Below are positions 33,463 through 43,836 of a DNA stretch of 64,000 bases, in pieces; within the stretch, counting starts at the first letter, position 1; every line of letters begins with the position of its first letter. The notes beneath the pieces were generated by a model. It did no database searches, had not been told where the DNA came from, and saw only the letters and a program-made list of their open reading frames with translations. The translations under genes and the position numbers were made by a program. This stretch comes from Nocardiopsis alborubida (GTDB lineage: Bacteria > Actinomycetota > Actinomycetes > Streptosporangiales > Streptosporangiaceae). The DNA lies in the NCBI RefSeq assembly GCF_012396365.1, contig NZ_JAAXPG010000003.1:62001-126000 (forward strand), given 5' to 3'.

Positions 33463-34887
33463 ATGTCTACGCGTCCGTTCTGGCTGGCCGGCACCGCCGC
33501 GACCGGCGACACCGAGATCACCGTCGTCAACCCCTACACCGGCGAGGACGCGGGTACCGTCTCCGTGCCCACCGCCGAGCAGATCGAGGAGGCGGTGGCC
33601 GCCGCGCACGCGGTCGCCGCCGAGGCCGCCGCCCTGCCCGCCCACGTGCGGGCCGACGCCCTCGACCACGTCTCCCGGCGCATCGGCGAGCGCGCCGAGG
33701 AGATCGCCCGCACCATCACCGCCGAGAGCGGCAAACCGATCAAGTGGGCCCGCGCCGAGGCCGGACGCGCCGTGTCCGTGTTCCGCTGGGCCGCGGAGGA
33801 GGCCCGCCGCGACAGCGGCGAGCTCCAGCGCCTGGACACCGACCCGGGCGGCACCGGTCGCATGGCCCTGGTGCGCCGCGTCCCCAAGGGGCCGGTCCTG
33901 GGCATCTCGCCGTTCAACTTCCCCCTCAACCTCGTCGCCCACAAGGTCGCCCCGGCCATCGCCGTCGGAGCGCCGATCCTCCTCAAGCCCGCCCCCGCCA
34001 CCCCGATGACCGCCCTGATCCTGGGCGAGATCATCGCCGAGACGGACCTGCCCGGCGGCATGGTGTCGGTGCTGCCGATGCCCAACGACCGCGCCGCCTC
34101 CCTCATCACCGACGAGCGCCTGCCCGTCATCTCCTTCACCGGCGGTGCCTTCGGCTGGCAGCTGCCCCGCCTGGCCCCGCACAAGCACGTCACCCTGGAA
34201 CTGGGCGGCAACGCCGCGGCCGTGGTGCTCGCCGACGCCGACCTGGACTGGGCGGCCCAGCGGGTGGCCCTGTTCGGCAACAACCAGGCCGGACAGGTGT
34301 GCATCGGCGTGCAGCGCGTCATCGTCGAGGACGCCGTGTACGACGAGTTCGTGTCGCGCCTGGTGGAGCGGGTGGAGGCGCTCGGCGTGGGCGATCCCGC
34401 CGACCCGGCCACCGACGTGGGCCCGCTGGTGGACGCGGCCGCGGCCGAGCGCGTGGCCTCCTGGATCGACGAGGCCGTCGCCGCCGGGGCCAAGCTCCTC
34501 ACCGGCGGCACGCGCGACGGCGTGACCGTGGCGCCGACCGTGCTCGCCGAGGCCCCGGACGACGCCCGGGTGGTGCGCCAGGAGGTTTTCGGCCCGGTGC
34601 TGGTCCTCCAGCGCGCGGCCGACACCGACGCCGCCTTCGCCGCGGTCAACGACAGCGACTTCGGGCTCCAGGCGGGCGTGTTCACCCGCGACCTGCCCAC
34701 CGCGTTCCGCGCCCACCGCGAGCTGGAGGTGGGCGGCGTGGTCATCGGCGACGTGCCCACGTTCCGCGCCGACCAGATGCCCTACGGCGGCGTCAAGGGG
34801 TCGGGTGTGGGCAAGGAGGGCGTGCGCGCCGCCATGACCGACCTGTCCTACGAGCGGGTCCTGGTCCTGACCGGAATCGACGTGTAG
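33463..34887 (+). CDS. NAD(P)-dependent aldehyde dehydrogenase
   Basis: A 474-residue soluble enzyme of the ALDH superfamily that oxidises an aldehyde to its acid. The catalytic cysteine is in GQVCIG and the general-base glutamate in LELGGNAA; SPFNFPLNLVAHK and SFTGG are typical. The usual glycine-rich GSTxxG is altered to SFTGGAFGWQ here, a divergence in the cofactor region. No ribosome binding site is visible; the ATG at 33463 follows a TAGCGT -10-like hexamer at leaderless spacing. Similar enzymes oxidise semialdehydes; whether this one serves the lysine route is speculation because it is 11 kb away. Confidence 0.93.
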   Translation: MSTRPFWLAGTAATGDTEITVVNPYTGEDAGTVSVPTAEQIEEAVAAAHAVAAEAAALPAHVRADALDHVSRRIGERAEEIARTITAESGKPIKWARAEAGRAVSVFRWAAEEARRDSGELQRLDTDPGGTGRMALVRRVPKGPVLGISPFNFPLNLVAHKVAPAIAVGAPILLKPAPATPMTALILGEIIAETDLPGGMVSVLPMPNDRAASLITDERLPVISFTGGAFGWQLPRLAPHKHVTLELGGNAAAVVLADADLDWAAQRVALFGNNQAGQVCIGVQRVIVEDAVYDEFVSRLVERVEALGVGDPADPATDVGPLVDAAAAERVASWIDEAVAAGAKLLTGGTRDGVTVAPTVLAEAPDDARVVRQEVFGPVLVLQRAADTDAAFAAVNDSDFGLQAGVFTRDLPTAFRAHRELEVGGVVIGDVPTFRADQMPYGGVKGSGVGKEGVRAAMTDLSYERVLVLTGIDV

Positions 34888-34915
34888 GACCGCCGGGGCC
34901 CGCCCCGCGTCCGCG

Positions 34916-34960
34916 ACGGGCGGTGCCCCCCGGCCACGGGGGCCGGGGGGCACCGCCCGT
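34916..34960. terminator. Very strong bidirectional terminator hairpin
   Basis: Arms 34916-34935 and 34941-34960 are perfectly complementary over 20 bases with a five-base loop, between the convergent aldehyde dehydrogenase and protease genes. Confidence 0.85.
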
Positions 34961-34971
34961 TCCGCGGGACA

Positions 34972-36027
34972 CTACAGCTGGGCGGCCTGCTCGTACAGGT
35001 CACGCGCCTCCTGGCCGAGCCGGGGGCCGTACTGGACGCTGCGGTCGTCGGCGTACTTGAAGCTGACCACCGAGGTGACCGTCCCCCGGCCGGTACCGGT
35101 GTCGAAACCGGTGAACCAGGGGCCGCCGCTGGAGCCCTGCGTCATGGAGCAGCGCACCCCGTTGGCCGTGGTGCCGCCGGTGTCGGGCTCGGTGCGGCCC
35201 GAGCAGTAGTGCAGGTGCCTGCCCTCGTACGGGGACGCCGACGGGTACCCGAACGTGTACACCTGCACCCCCTCGCGGACCCTGTCCTCGGTCCAGGTGC
35301 CGAACGCGATCCGCTGGGAGCCCACCCGCTCCTGGACGGTGGTGCCCCCGTCGGGGTTGAGCACCACCATGGCGAAGTCGTAGCTGTCGTCGGCCTCGCG
35401 GGACCACTCGGGCGCCACCAGAAGATCGCTGGCGGTGAACCGCCCGTAGGGGCTCTCCCCGTCCGCGTGGCCGGGCACGAAGGTCCAGTTGCGGGCCCAC
35501 GAGCCCCGGCCGTCCTTGGCGCAGTGCCCGGCGGTGACCACGGTGCTCCGGTTCGCCGCGTCCACCACCGACGCCGAGCACGTGAAGTCGCGCCCGTCCA
35601 TGGTCAGGTAGACCTTGCCGGTGGTCCTGGTGACCAGCCCGCCCGAGGTCCAGCGCTCGCCCCGGCTGTCGGGGCGCGGCGCGGCCTGGTGCTCGACGCC
35701 CTCGTCCGGCGCGGCCCCGCTCTCAGCGGGCAGGAGGACGTCCTCCAGCATGCCGGTGATGGGCTCGGCGGCGGCCATGCGCTCCTCGGTCCAGTAGTCC
35801 AGCACGGCCTGGTGCTGGTCGCCGGTCACGGCGGCGCTCTGGTGGGAGAGCCCCGCCACGCGCGCCAGGGCCTCGCGGTCCTCCTGCGCGGGAACCGCGG
35901 GGGAGTGGATGGCCTGGGTGACGGCGGACGCGGGCGCGGGAATCTGCTCGGCGAGGAAGAGCCCCCCGGCGGCGACCGTCGCGGCGGCGAGGGGTGCGAG
36001 GATCCTGTGTGCGGTGGACGAGGTCAT
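34972..36027 (-). CDS. Secreted trypsin-like serine protease
   Basis: A 351-residue exported protease. A signal peptide (about residues 1-35) is followed by a pro-like region and a chymotrypsin-fold domain with catalytic H168 (TAGHC), D217 (SYDFAM) and S300 (QGSSGGPW). The usual GDSGGP is GSSGGP here. This form occurs in glutamyl-endopeptidase-type relatives. Cysteines near C150 and the paired histidine/serine regions could form disulfides. I use the ATG at 36027, nine bases from GAGG; one at 36036 is three residues longer. Substrate specificity is unknown; a degradative extracellular role is likely. Confidence 0.9.
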   Translation of the reverse strand: MTSSTAHRILAPLAAATVAAGGLFLAEQIPAPASAVTQAIHSPAVPAQEDREALARVAGLSHQSAAVTGDQHQAVLDYWTEERMAAAEPITGMLEDVLLPAESGAAPDEGVEHQAAPRPDSRGERWTSGGLVTRTTGKVYLTMDGRDFTCSASVVDAANRSTVVTAGHCAKDGRGSWARNWTFVPGHADGESPYGRFTASDLLVAPEWSREADDSYDFAMVVLNPDGGTTVQERVGSQRIAFGTWTEDRVREGVQVYTFGYPSASPYEGRHLHYCSGRTEPDTGGTTANGVRCSMTQGSSGGPWFTGFDTGTGRGTVTSVVSFKYADDRSVQYGPRLGQEARDLYEQAAQL

Positions 36028-36190
36028 GACCAGCATCCTCGCACACTTTCGGTAGTCGAGTTGCTACTTTGTGTTTGTGTCGCGCGCGGCGGGGGAAGAA
36101 GGGGCCGCCTCCGGCGCGGGGGCGTGCCGGAGGCGGTCGGGAGGGCGCCCGGACCGGCGCCGCGGGAGACCGCGCCGTTGCGGGCGACCG

Positions 36191-37876
36191 TCAGGCGAGC
36201 GGCACCGTGACCCGGGCGGGGGCCTCCTCGGGAGAGGTCACGCTCACCCGGTCCCCGACGTCGCTCTCGTCCTGGTACCGCGCGTCCATGCTGTCCACCA
36301 CCACGGCCAGGCGGTGCCCCGCGGGCACGTCCCACACCACCGGCGCCAGCTCCGTGTCCACCGTGACCGGTTCACCGGGGGTGGCCCCGCGCATGGTGTA
36401 GGGCGTGTGCGAGAGCAGCGAACCCGTCCCCCGCCCGTCGATCGCGTACAGGTACACGTACACCGACTGGTCCGGAGCGGTCGGCGTGAACGTGAGGGAG
36501 ACCTCCGGCGTCCCCGCCACGCGCACCCCCTCGGAGTAGGCGGGACTGGTCCACACGGCGGCCCGGTAGCGGTCCACCGTCGGCAGCAGCACCCCGGTCG
36601 GGATGTCGAAGAACTGCTGGAGGGCACCGGAGACCATCACCGTGCCGCTCTCGGCCGGTGTGCCGATCCCCGTCCGGAAGCGGTAGCTCCAGCCGGTGGA
36701 GGGCTCGGGCTCCATGGCGCCGCTGCTCTGCCAGCGGAACCAGTCGGTGCTCGGCTCGGCCAGGTGGTACCGGTCGGTGCTCGCGGTCACCGACGGCCAG
36801 TCGGGGTGCGTGGACCAGCCGCCGCGCCCGTTGTTGGGCCTGACGTGCACGGGCCCCTCGGCGTCCACCTCGTTGGCCTGGCCGCGCAGGTGGTGGTCGA
36901 ACCAGTCGCCCAGGGCCTCCCACACCTCGTTGGGCAGTCCGGCCGCGCCGAACAGCTCCTGCGTGGCGTGGTCGCCCGGGGTGAGCATGAGCCGCTTGGG
37001 GACCTCCAGCTCCTCGTAGAAGTCGGTGATGTGGCCGACGGGGAAGATGCCGTCGTTCCAGGCGTGCGCCATCATCACGGCCGTGCCATTGGCGTTGATG
37101 GCGTCCACCTTGGTGGCCGCCGACCGGTCCGGGGCCACGTCCAGGGCGGGCTGGATGTCGCCGCGCCGGTAGGCGGCCCCGATCCCGGCCAGCTCCTCGC
37201 CGGGGGTGCCGGTGAGGTTGCCCGCCAGCAGGAGCAGCTCGGCCGACTGTGCGTCGACGGTCTCGTTGGGGTACAGCGAGACGGCCAGGTCGGCCCAGCC
37301 GCTCAGCGAGGCCACGGCGCGGATCCGCTCGTCCTCGGCGGCGGTCAGCAGGCTGATGCCGCCCCCGTAGGAGATCCCGGCCATGCCGATGCGGTCGGGG
37401 TCGGCGTCGGTGTTCTCCAGCGCCCAGTCGATGACGGCGCTGGCGTCGGCGCGGTCCTCGGGACCGGCCACCCCGATCCCGCCGCCCGAGTCCCAGAAGC
37501 CGCGCGAGGTGTAGGCCACGACCTGGTAGCCGGACTCGTGCGCCAGCCTGGCGGCGGCGCCCACGTAGAGGAGGTGGGGCGTGCCCCAGGCGGACGGCAT
37601 GACCAGCAGCGGATGCGGGCCCTCGACTCCGGTGGGGGTGATGACCTTCGCCTTCAGTTCGGTGCCGTCGTGGCTGACGATGGTCTCGTAGCTGATGCTG
37701 GCGCCGACCGCGGCCGAGGCCGGGGTGGGGGAGAGGACCGCGGCGGCGAGCACGGCCGCCAGGGCCAGGGACAGCAGGCGGGGGAGGAGGCGCGCGAGGG
37801 CGCGGAGTCCGGAAGCGCTCGGGGGCGGTCCGCCCTCGGAGGGCGCGGGGAGGGAGGGGGTTCTGGCAGGGCGCAT
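36191..37876 (-). CDS. Secreted CocE/X-Pro dipeptidyl-peptidase-family hydrolase
   Basis: A 561-residue exported enzyme. A cleavable signal peptide ends near PTPASA (about residue 55). The alpha/beta-hydrolase domain has the nucleophile elbow GISYGG with S169. The acid and histidine are expected near MMAHAWNDGIFP and LTPGDHATQELF. The C-terminal third (about 360-561) is the galactose-binding-like domain of the CocE/PepX family. Family enzymes cleave X-prolyl dipeptides, cocaine-like esters or beta-lactams; the substrate is unknown. The ATG at 37876 has GAGG ten bases upstream. A palindromic operator-like cluster lies 140-175 bases upstream. Confidence 0.88.
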   Translation of the reverse strand: MRPARTPSLPAPSEGGPPPSASGLRALARLLPRLLSLALAAVLAAAVLSPTPASAAVGASISYETIVSHDGTELKAKVITPTGVEGPHPLLVMPSAWGTPHLLYVGAAARLAHESGYQVVAYTSRGFWDSGGGIGVAGPEDRADASAVIDWALENTDADPDRIGMAGISYGGGISLLTAAEDERIRAVASLSGWADLAVSLYPNETVDAQSAELLLLAGNLTGTPGEELAGIGAAYRRGDIQPALDVAPDRSAATKVDAINANGTAVMMAHAWNDGIFPVGHITDFYEELEVPKRLMLTPGDHATQELFGAAGLPNEVWEALGDWFDHHLRGQANEVDAEGPVHVRPNNGRGGWSTHPDWPSVTASTDRYHLAEPSTDWFRWQSSGAMEPEPSTGWSYRFRTGIGTPAESGTVMVSGALQQFFDIPTGVLLPTVDRYRAAVWTSPAYSEGVRVAGTPEVSLTFTPTAPDQSVYVYLYAIDGRGTGSLLSHTPYTMRGATPGEPVTVDTELAPVVWDVPAGHRLAVVVDSMDARYQDESDVGDRVSVTSPEEAPARVTVPLA

Positions 37877-38307
37877 GACGGGGGAACCTCAGGGGACTGG
37901 CGGGGTGGGGTGACCGATGGGTCGTCGCGCCGTCTCGCCATCGGGGAGGCCGGAACCCGGGGGTTCCGGCGGAGGCGCCCGGGGGCCGCCTCACGGGGGT
38001 GGTCTTGTCGTGTTGCCTTAACCGGGGGGTAACTTACTCACCGGTTAAGTTAGGTCACCCGCCACCGGTTGTAAAGACCCGGTGACGCGCGTTCGCGGCG
38101 GTCCTCCGCCGCCAGCCCCGCGGGCGCCTCGCCGGGGACCGCCGCAAGCTCCACGTCACCCCCCCCGGGGGGGTGAACGCCGACCCGTGCCCCCGCACCG
38201 CCCCCGGAGCGGACCACCGGTCCGCGCCCTCCCTCCGGCGGGCCGCCGCCTTCGACGGTCGGCCTTCGTCCACAGCCCCCGCACTCCACCCGGCGGATTG
38301 CGGAACA
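37877..38307. promoter_or_regulatory. Gene-free region between the CocE-like gene and dxr
   Basis: Both flanking genes are transcribed away from this 431-base gap, so it should contain two promoters. CTTAACCGG (38017-38025) and CCGGTTAAG (38041-38049) are a perfect 9-bp inverted repeat with a 15-base spacer that holds GTAACTTAC (38029-38037), itself palindromic. The arrangement looks like an operator for a TetR-type repressor, but no such gene is nearby. Confidence 0.5.
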
Positions 38308-39561
38308 ATGGGGAGCGTGCGAGAAGAACAGCGAACAGCAGTGATCCTCGGTTCCACCGGTTCGATCGGGACCCAGGCCATCGACATCGTCCAGCGCAAC
38401 CCCCACCGCTTCCGCGTGGTGGGCCTGGCCGCGGGAGGCGGGCGCGTGGACCTGCTCGCCAAGCAGGCGGCCGAGCTCGACGTCCCGCTGGTCGCCGTCG
38501 CCGACCCCGACCGCGCGGCCGAGCTCGCACGCGCCCTCGCCGGGCACGGCAGCCGCGCCACCGTCCTGGCCGGACCCGAGGGGGTCGCGGAGCTCGCCGG
38601 GAGCGAGTGCGACGTGGTCCTCAACGGCATCACCGGAGCCCTGGGCCTGGAGTCCACCCTCGCCGCGCTGCGCGCCGGGCGCACCCTCGCCCTGGCCAAC
38701 AAGGAGTCCCTCATCATCGGCGGGCCGCTCGTGCGCGGACTCGCCCGGCCGGGCCAGATCGTCCCGGTCGACTCCGAGCACTTCGCCATCGCCCAGTGCT
38801 TCCCCCACCTGCCCGAGGGCGAACTCGCCAGCCCCGCGCAGGGCCACGTCCACGCCCGCCGCGACGAGGTGCGCCGCCTGGTCGTCACCGCCAGCGGAGG
38901 CCCCTTCCGCGGCCGCGGCCGCGACGAACTGGCCTCCGTCACCCCCGCCGACGCCCTCAACCACCCCACGTGGAGCATGGGCCCGGTCATCACCGTCAAC
39001 TCCGCCACCCTGGTCAACAAGGGGCTGGAGGTCATCGAGGCCAACCTGCTGTTCGACGTGCCCTTCGACCGGATCGACGTGGTCGTCCACCCGCAGTCGG
39101 TCGTCCACTCCATGGTCGAGTACGTGGACGGCTCCACGATCGCCAAGGCCAGCCCGCCCAGCATGATGATCCCCATCGCCTACGGGCTCGGCGCGCCCGA
39201 CCGCGTGCCCGACGCCGCGCCCGGCATGGACTGGACCCGCGCCCACACCTGGACCTTCGAGCCCCTGGACCACGACGCCTTCCCCGCGGTCCGCCTGGCG
39301 TGCGAGGTCGGCGCCGCGGGCGGGACCGCGCCCGCGGTCTACAACGCGGCCAACGAGGAGGCGGTCGACGCCTTCCTCCGCGGAAACCTCGCGTTCCCGG
39401 CCATCATGGACACCGTCTCCCGGGTAGTCTCGGAGCACCAGCGAACAGAACGTACCGGGGGAGCGTCCTCCCACAGAGGACACCTGAGCCTGGACGACGT
39501 GTACGCCGCTGACACCTGGGCCCGCACGCGTGCGCGCGAGCTGCTCGCGCGCCAGGCCTGA
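38308..39561 (+). CDS. dxr: 1-deoxy-D-xylulose 5-phosphate reductoisomerase
   Basis: A 417-residue NADPH enzyme that makes 2-C-methyl-D-erythritol 4-phosphate, the committed step of the MEP route to isopentenyl diphosphate. The NADPH motif GSTGSIG is at residues 15-21; the metal/substrate segments VPVDSEHFAI, TASGGPFRG and NAANEEAVDAFL are present. The ATG at 38308 has little Shine-Dalgarno sequence; a GTG at 38316 is an alternative starting three residues later. It heads a cluster with the site-2 protease and ispG, an order common in actinobacteria. Confidence 0.96.
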   Translation: MGSVREEQRTAVILGSTGSIGTQAIDIVQRNPHRFRVVGLAAGGGRVDLLAKQAAELDVPLVAVADPDRAAELARALAGHGSRATVLAGPEGVAELAGSECDVVLNGITGALGLESTLAALRAGRTLALANKESLIIGGPLVRGLARPGQIVPVDSEHFAIAQCFPHLPEGELASPAQGHVHARRDEVRRLVVTASGGPFRGRGRDELASVTPADALNHPTWSMGPVITVNSATLVNKGLEVIEANLLFDVPFDRIDVVVHPQSVVHSMVEYVDGSTIAKASPPSMMIPIAYGLGAPDRVPDAAPGMDWTRAHTWTFEPLDHDAFPAVRLACEVGAAGGTAPAVYNAANEEAVDAFLRGNLAFPAIMDTVSRVVSEHQRTERTGGASSHRGHLSLDDVYAADTWARTRARELLARQA

Positions 39562-39582
39562 CACCGCCCTGAGGAGAGATGC

Positions 39583-40938
39583 ATGGTCGCCCTGATGACC
39601 GTGGTCGGGATCGTCCTGTTCGTCTTCGGCCTGCTGTTCTCGATCGCCTGGCACGAGCTGGGACACATGTCCACGGCCAAGATGTTCGGGATCAAGTGCA
39701 CCGAGTTCATGGTGGGCTTCGGCAAGACCCTGTGGTCCGTCCGCAGGGGCGAGACCGAGTACGGCATCAAGGCGGTGCCGCTGGGCGGGTTCGTGCGCAT
39801 GGTCGGCATGCTCCCGCCCTCGCGCCAGGCCGCCGACGGCAGCTCCCGCAGGCTCTCGCGCTGGCGGGCCATGGCCGAGGACGCGCGGGAGGCGTCCTAC
39901 GTCGAGCTCTCCCCCGAGGACCAGGACCGGCAGTTCTACCAGCGTGCGCCGTGGAAGCGCCTCATCGTGATGTTCGCCGGGCCCGGCATGAACGTGATCC
40001 TGGCCGCGATCCTGCTCGCCGTGCTGTTCATGGGCATCGGGGTGCCGCAGAGCACCACCCAGATCGCCACGGTCAGCGAGTGCGTGGTCCCCGCGGACAG
40101 CTCCGCCACCGACTGCGAGGACGCCCCGCCCACGCCCGCCGCCGAGGCCGGGATGCTGCCCGGCGACGTCATCGTCTCCGTCGGCGGCGAGTCCACCCCG
40201 GACTGGAGCACCGCCAACCGGCAGATCCGCGAGGCCATGGGCGGCACCGAGATCGTGGTCGAGCGCGGCGGCGAGCGGCTGCCGCTGGACGTCGACATCG
40301 TCGAGAACGAACTCCCGGCCCGCGACGCAGAGGGCGAGTTCGTCTACGAGACCGACGCCGACGGCGAGCCGGTCTACGACGAGCAGGGCTACCGCGTCTA
40401 CGAGACCGAGGTCGTGGGCTTCCTCGGCATCGTCTTCGCCACCGAGCGCGCCCCGCTCACCCTCGCCGAGTCGGCCGCCGAGATGGGCGGCATGATGATC
40501 GGCGTCGGCGAGGCCCTCATCTCCCTGCCCAGCAAGGTGCCCGACGTCTTCGCCGCCGCCTTCCTGGGCGAGCAGCGCACGCAGGACTCCCCGGTGGGCA
40601 TCGTCGGCATCTCCCGCATCGGCGGCGAGATCATGGCCCAGGGGCTCCCCGTGGCCGACACCGCCGCGATCATGATCCAGATCCTGGCCGGGGTGAACCT
40701 CTTCCTGTTCGCCTTCAACCTGGTGCCGATCCTGCCGCTGGACGGCGGGCACATGGCCGGTGCCATCTGGGAGTGGATCAAGCGCGGCTGGGCCAGAGCG
40801 TTCCGGCGGCCCGAACCGGCGCCGGTGGACGTGGCGATGCTGACACCGGTGGCCTACGTGGTCGTGGCCTGCTTCCTGGTGTTCAGCGTGGTCCTGCTCG
40901 TGGCCGACCTGTTCAACCCGGTCAGACTCTTCGGCTGA
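39583..40938 (+). CDS. rseP: Site-2 intramembrane zinc metalloprotease (RseP/Rip1 type)
   Basis: A 451-residue membrane protease that cleaves membrane-anchored regulators within the bilayer, often anti-sigma factors. HELGH is at residues 24-28 in the first helix and the third zinc ligand is in LPLDGGH (about 384-390). The central part is a PDZ-like domain (about 165-270) with an acidic insertion (EGEFVYETDADGEPVYDEQG). Four main transmembrane helices fit the family. Rip1 of Mycobacterium is the best-known actinobacterial relative. It is 21 bases behind dxr; a strong hairpin separates it from ispG. Confidence 0.93.
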   Translation: MVALMTVVGIVLFVFGLLFSIAWHELGHMSTAKMFGIKCTEFMVGFGKTLWSVRRGETEYGIKAVPLGGFVRMVGMLPPSRQAADGSSRRLSRWRAMAEDAREASYVELSPEDQDRQFYQRAPWKRLIVMFAGPGMNVILAAILLAVLFMGIGVPQSTTQIATVSECVVPADSSATDCEDAPPTPAAEAGMLPGDVIVSVGGESTPDWSTANRQIREAMGGTEIVVERGGERLPLDVDIVENELPARDAEGEFVYETDADGEPVYDEQGYRVYETEVVGFLGIVFATERAPLTLAESAAEMGGMMIGVGEALISLPSKVPDVFAAAFLGEQRTQDSPVGIVGISRIGGEIMAQGLPVADTAAIMIQILAGVNLFLFAFNLVPILPLDGGHMAGAIWEWIKRGWARAFRRPEPAPVDVAMLTPVAYVVVACFLVFSVVLLVADLFNPVRLFG

Positions 40939-40976
40939 CCCCCGTCCCGGCGGCCTTCCGGCCGCCGGGACGGGGG
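40939..40976 (+). terminator. Strong hairpin terminator after rseP
   Basis: Arms 40939-40955 and 40960-40976 pair perfectly over 17 bases around a TTCC tetraloop, beginning right after the TGA. Confidence 0.85.
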
Positions 40977-41292
40977 TCCCTCCGGTCGGTCCGGCGAGCC
41001 GACGCCGTGTACCGGGACCGCTCCTCGTCACCGCTCCGGTGACCCCGCGACCTGCGGTGGCCACCCCCGCGGCGCCGGGCGTTCATCCTGGTACGCCTGG
41101 TCCGCCTTCCGTGCCGGGAAGGCCCCCGGGTACGGGTAACCTGGGGGCGCGATCCGGGAACGACGGCGTAGCCAAGGCCGCCGAACACGGTGATCCCCGG
41201 ACGCGGACCCGCGCGCTGCGCCGGACACCCATTCCCGAAACGGACGAATCAAGTGCCGCCCCCTCTCCGGCGGCAGACGAGGTGAATCAAGC
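40977..41292 (+). promoter_or_regulatory. Gene-free gap between rseP and ispG
   Basis: A 316-base region with no convincing gene; short frames here have repetitive, biased composition. It should contain the ispG promoter because a strong terminator precedes it. No palindrome or riboswitch-like fold stood out to me. Confidence 0.35.
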
Positions 41293-42450
<1,158 letters not shown>

Positions 42451-42467
42451 CCCGCCCCGCTGCCCCG

Positions 42468-42504
42468 ACGGCCGCGCCGCCCCTCCCGGGACCGGCGCGG
42501 CCGT
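42468..42504 (+). terminator. ispG terminator
   Basis: Perfect 12-bp arms ACGGCCGCGCCG (42468-42479) and CGGCGCGGCCGT (42493-42504) with a 13-base loop, 17 bases past the stop. Confidence 0.75.
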
Positions 42505-42627
42505 TCGCGTGTGCGGTGCGCACCCCACGACAGCGCGACGGAACGGTCGCTCTCCGTTGTGCTCAGCGCACCCAGTGGCCATGATGGGACCGGCAACAGC
42601 CGGAACGACACCCCCTCAGGAGCCCTC

Positions 42628-43080
42628 GTGTCCCCCTCACGGATCAAGGTGCGTTTCACCCCGGTCGTCGGAGGACTCCTCCTCGCACTCGGTCTGCTCA
42701 ACCTCGTCCTCGGCGTGTGGCTGCTGGGACTGGGGGAGTTCACCATGGGCCTGCTCATCGGCGTCGCCGTCACCGTCGCGGGTGCCGTGCAGCTGACCAG
42801 GACCTACTTCTGGTTCGACCCCGAGATCGGGGCGGGGTGGTCGTCGGTCTCCGGTCCCGGAAGGTTCGGCCCGCTCGCCAGGGGGGTCACGGCCGAGCGG
42901 GGGGAGCGCTTCGCCGCGGAGGGAGCGGGCCTCGTGCACGTGGCCGCCGACGGGACGCGCACCCCCGTCCCGGTGCGGCGGTGGATGGCGAACAGGGCCG
43001 ACTGGCGCGCGCTGGAGGCCGCCTTGTTGGAGACGGCCCGGCTCCGGGAGCCCCGGACCCCGGACGGCGGAGCTTCCTGA
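42628..43080 (+). CDS. Small membrane protein, unknown
   Basis: A 150-residue protein with two adjacent hydrophobic helices (about residues 14-55, GGLLLALGLLNLVLGVWLLGL then MGLLIGVAVTVAGAVQL) and a soluble basic C-terminal domain (WFDPEIGAGW, then a helix near WRALEAALLE). GTG at 42628 follows AGGAG with good spacing. I do not recognise a family. The surrounding genes are housekeeping (ispG) and accessory (DUF1918), so no role can be inferred. Confidence 0.72.
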   Translation: MSPSRIKVRFTPVVGGLLLALGLLNLVLGVWLLGLGEFTMGLLIGVAVTVAGAVQLTRTYFWFDPEIGAGWSSVSGPGRFGPLARGVTAERGERFAAEGAGLVHVAADGTRTPVPVRRWMANRADWRALEAALLETARLREPRTPDGGAS

Positions 43081-43237
43081 CCGGGGGCCGTCGGGAACGT
43101 CACCCCGTGCCTTCCCTGTCCCGCTTCCCGCGGTAAGGGGACGTTGTCTGCGCAGGTGGGGGCGGGAAAGGAACATCCCGTTCCGCCGGTCGGCGGTGAC
43201 GTGAGGACGAGCACGCGAGAAACGGGAGGGCCTGCCG

Positions 43238-43429
43238 GTGCATGCGAGTGTGGGGGACCGGATCCATGTCAGGGACAGAGGGACGAGTACGGAGGACCGG
43301 GCGGGAGAGGTCGTCGAGGTCCGCGGCTCCGACGGGGGACCGCCCTACGTGGTGCGCTTCCCCGATGGCCGCGAGACCCTGATCTACCCGGGGCCGGACG
43401 CCGTGGTCGTGCCCGCGACGGCGGAGTAG
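43238..43429 (+). CDS. DUF1918-domain protein
   Basis: A 63-residue protein with the DUF1918 pattern VGDRIHVRDR, EVVEVRGSDGGPPYVVRFPDG and YPGPDAVV, probably a small SH3-like beta barrel. The family is common in actinobacteria and of unknown function; several copies per genome are usual. GTG at 43238 is preceded by GGAGG. Confidence 0.85.
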   Translation: MHASVGDRIHVRDRGTSTEDRAGEVVEVRGSDGGPPYVVRFPDGRETLIYPGPDAVVVPATAE

Positions 43430-43470
43430 CCCGACCGGTCGCGCGGTCCCGCCGTTTCGGCCGGACAGAC

Positions 43471-43511
43471 GCGTCGGGTGTGGGGAAGGGCGCCCGCCCC
43501 ACACCCGACGC
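43471..43511. terminator. Bidirectional terminator between DUF1918 and the toxin-antitoxin operon
   Basis: Perfect 15-bp arms (GCGTCGGGTGTGGGG at 43471-43485, complement at 43497-43511) between two convergent units. Confidence 0.8.
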
Positions 43512-43517
43512 GGGGCC

Positions 43518-43835
43518 TCAGCTCACGGTGAGTGCCTCGTCCCCGAATCTCGCCACGATCTCCATCGTTCCCCCCAGCGCCTCGACGTAGCTCCGGATGG
43601 TGGCGATCTCGGCGCGGTCGAGTTCTCCGCGCTCGATCCGGGAAACCCGGGATTGGGACACGCCCAGCTTCTGGGCGAGGGCAGTCTGATCCAGCCCGTG
43701 CTCCCTGCGGATCTCCGCGAGTCGATAAGCGCGTTCTTCGTTTCGGAGTTCGGCCTCCAGCGCGGAGATCCGTTCCTCGTCGAGCCCTGCTGACTCGACC
43801 ATCTCGGCTCTGACGTCCTTCCAGCTTCTTGCCAT
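43518..43835 (-). CDS. HigA-type antitoxin, helix-turn-helix
   Basis: A 105-residue protein: an N-terminal helix rich in glutamate (ISALEAELRNEERAYRLAEI) followed by an Xre-type HTH (LDQTALAQKLGVSQSRVSRIERGELDRAEIATI, split here at the turn) and a short C-terminal strand. It is one base behind the toxin gene in the same operon (toxin first), the typical higBA order. It would neutralise the toxin and repress the promoter; the direct repeat upstream of the toxin gene is a likely target. The upstream frame extension is rejected since it lies inside the toxin gene. Confidence 0.85.
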   Translation of the reverse strand: MARSWKDVRAEMVESAGLDEERISALEAELRNEERAYRLAEIRREHGLDQTALAQKLGVSQSRVSRIERGELDRAEIATIRSYVEALGGTMEIVARFGDEALTVS

Positions 43836-43836
43836 G

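Noticed and set aside
36071..38032. A 653-codon plus-strand frame opposite the CocE-like gene
   Set aside because: Antisense shadow; the minus-strand gene has a signal peptide and nucleophile elbow.
38050..41064. A 1004-codon open frame on the minus strand across dxr and rseP
   Set aside because: It runs antisense to two certain genes, has histidine/glycine/aspartate-rich low-complexity translation and no matching start signal; it is a product of high-G+C codon bias.
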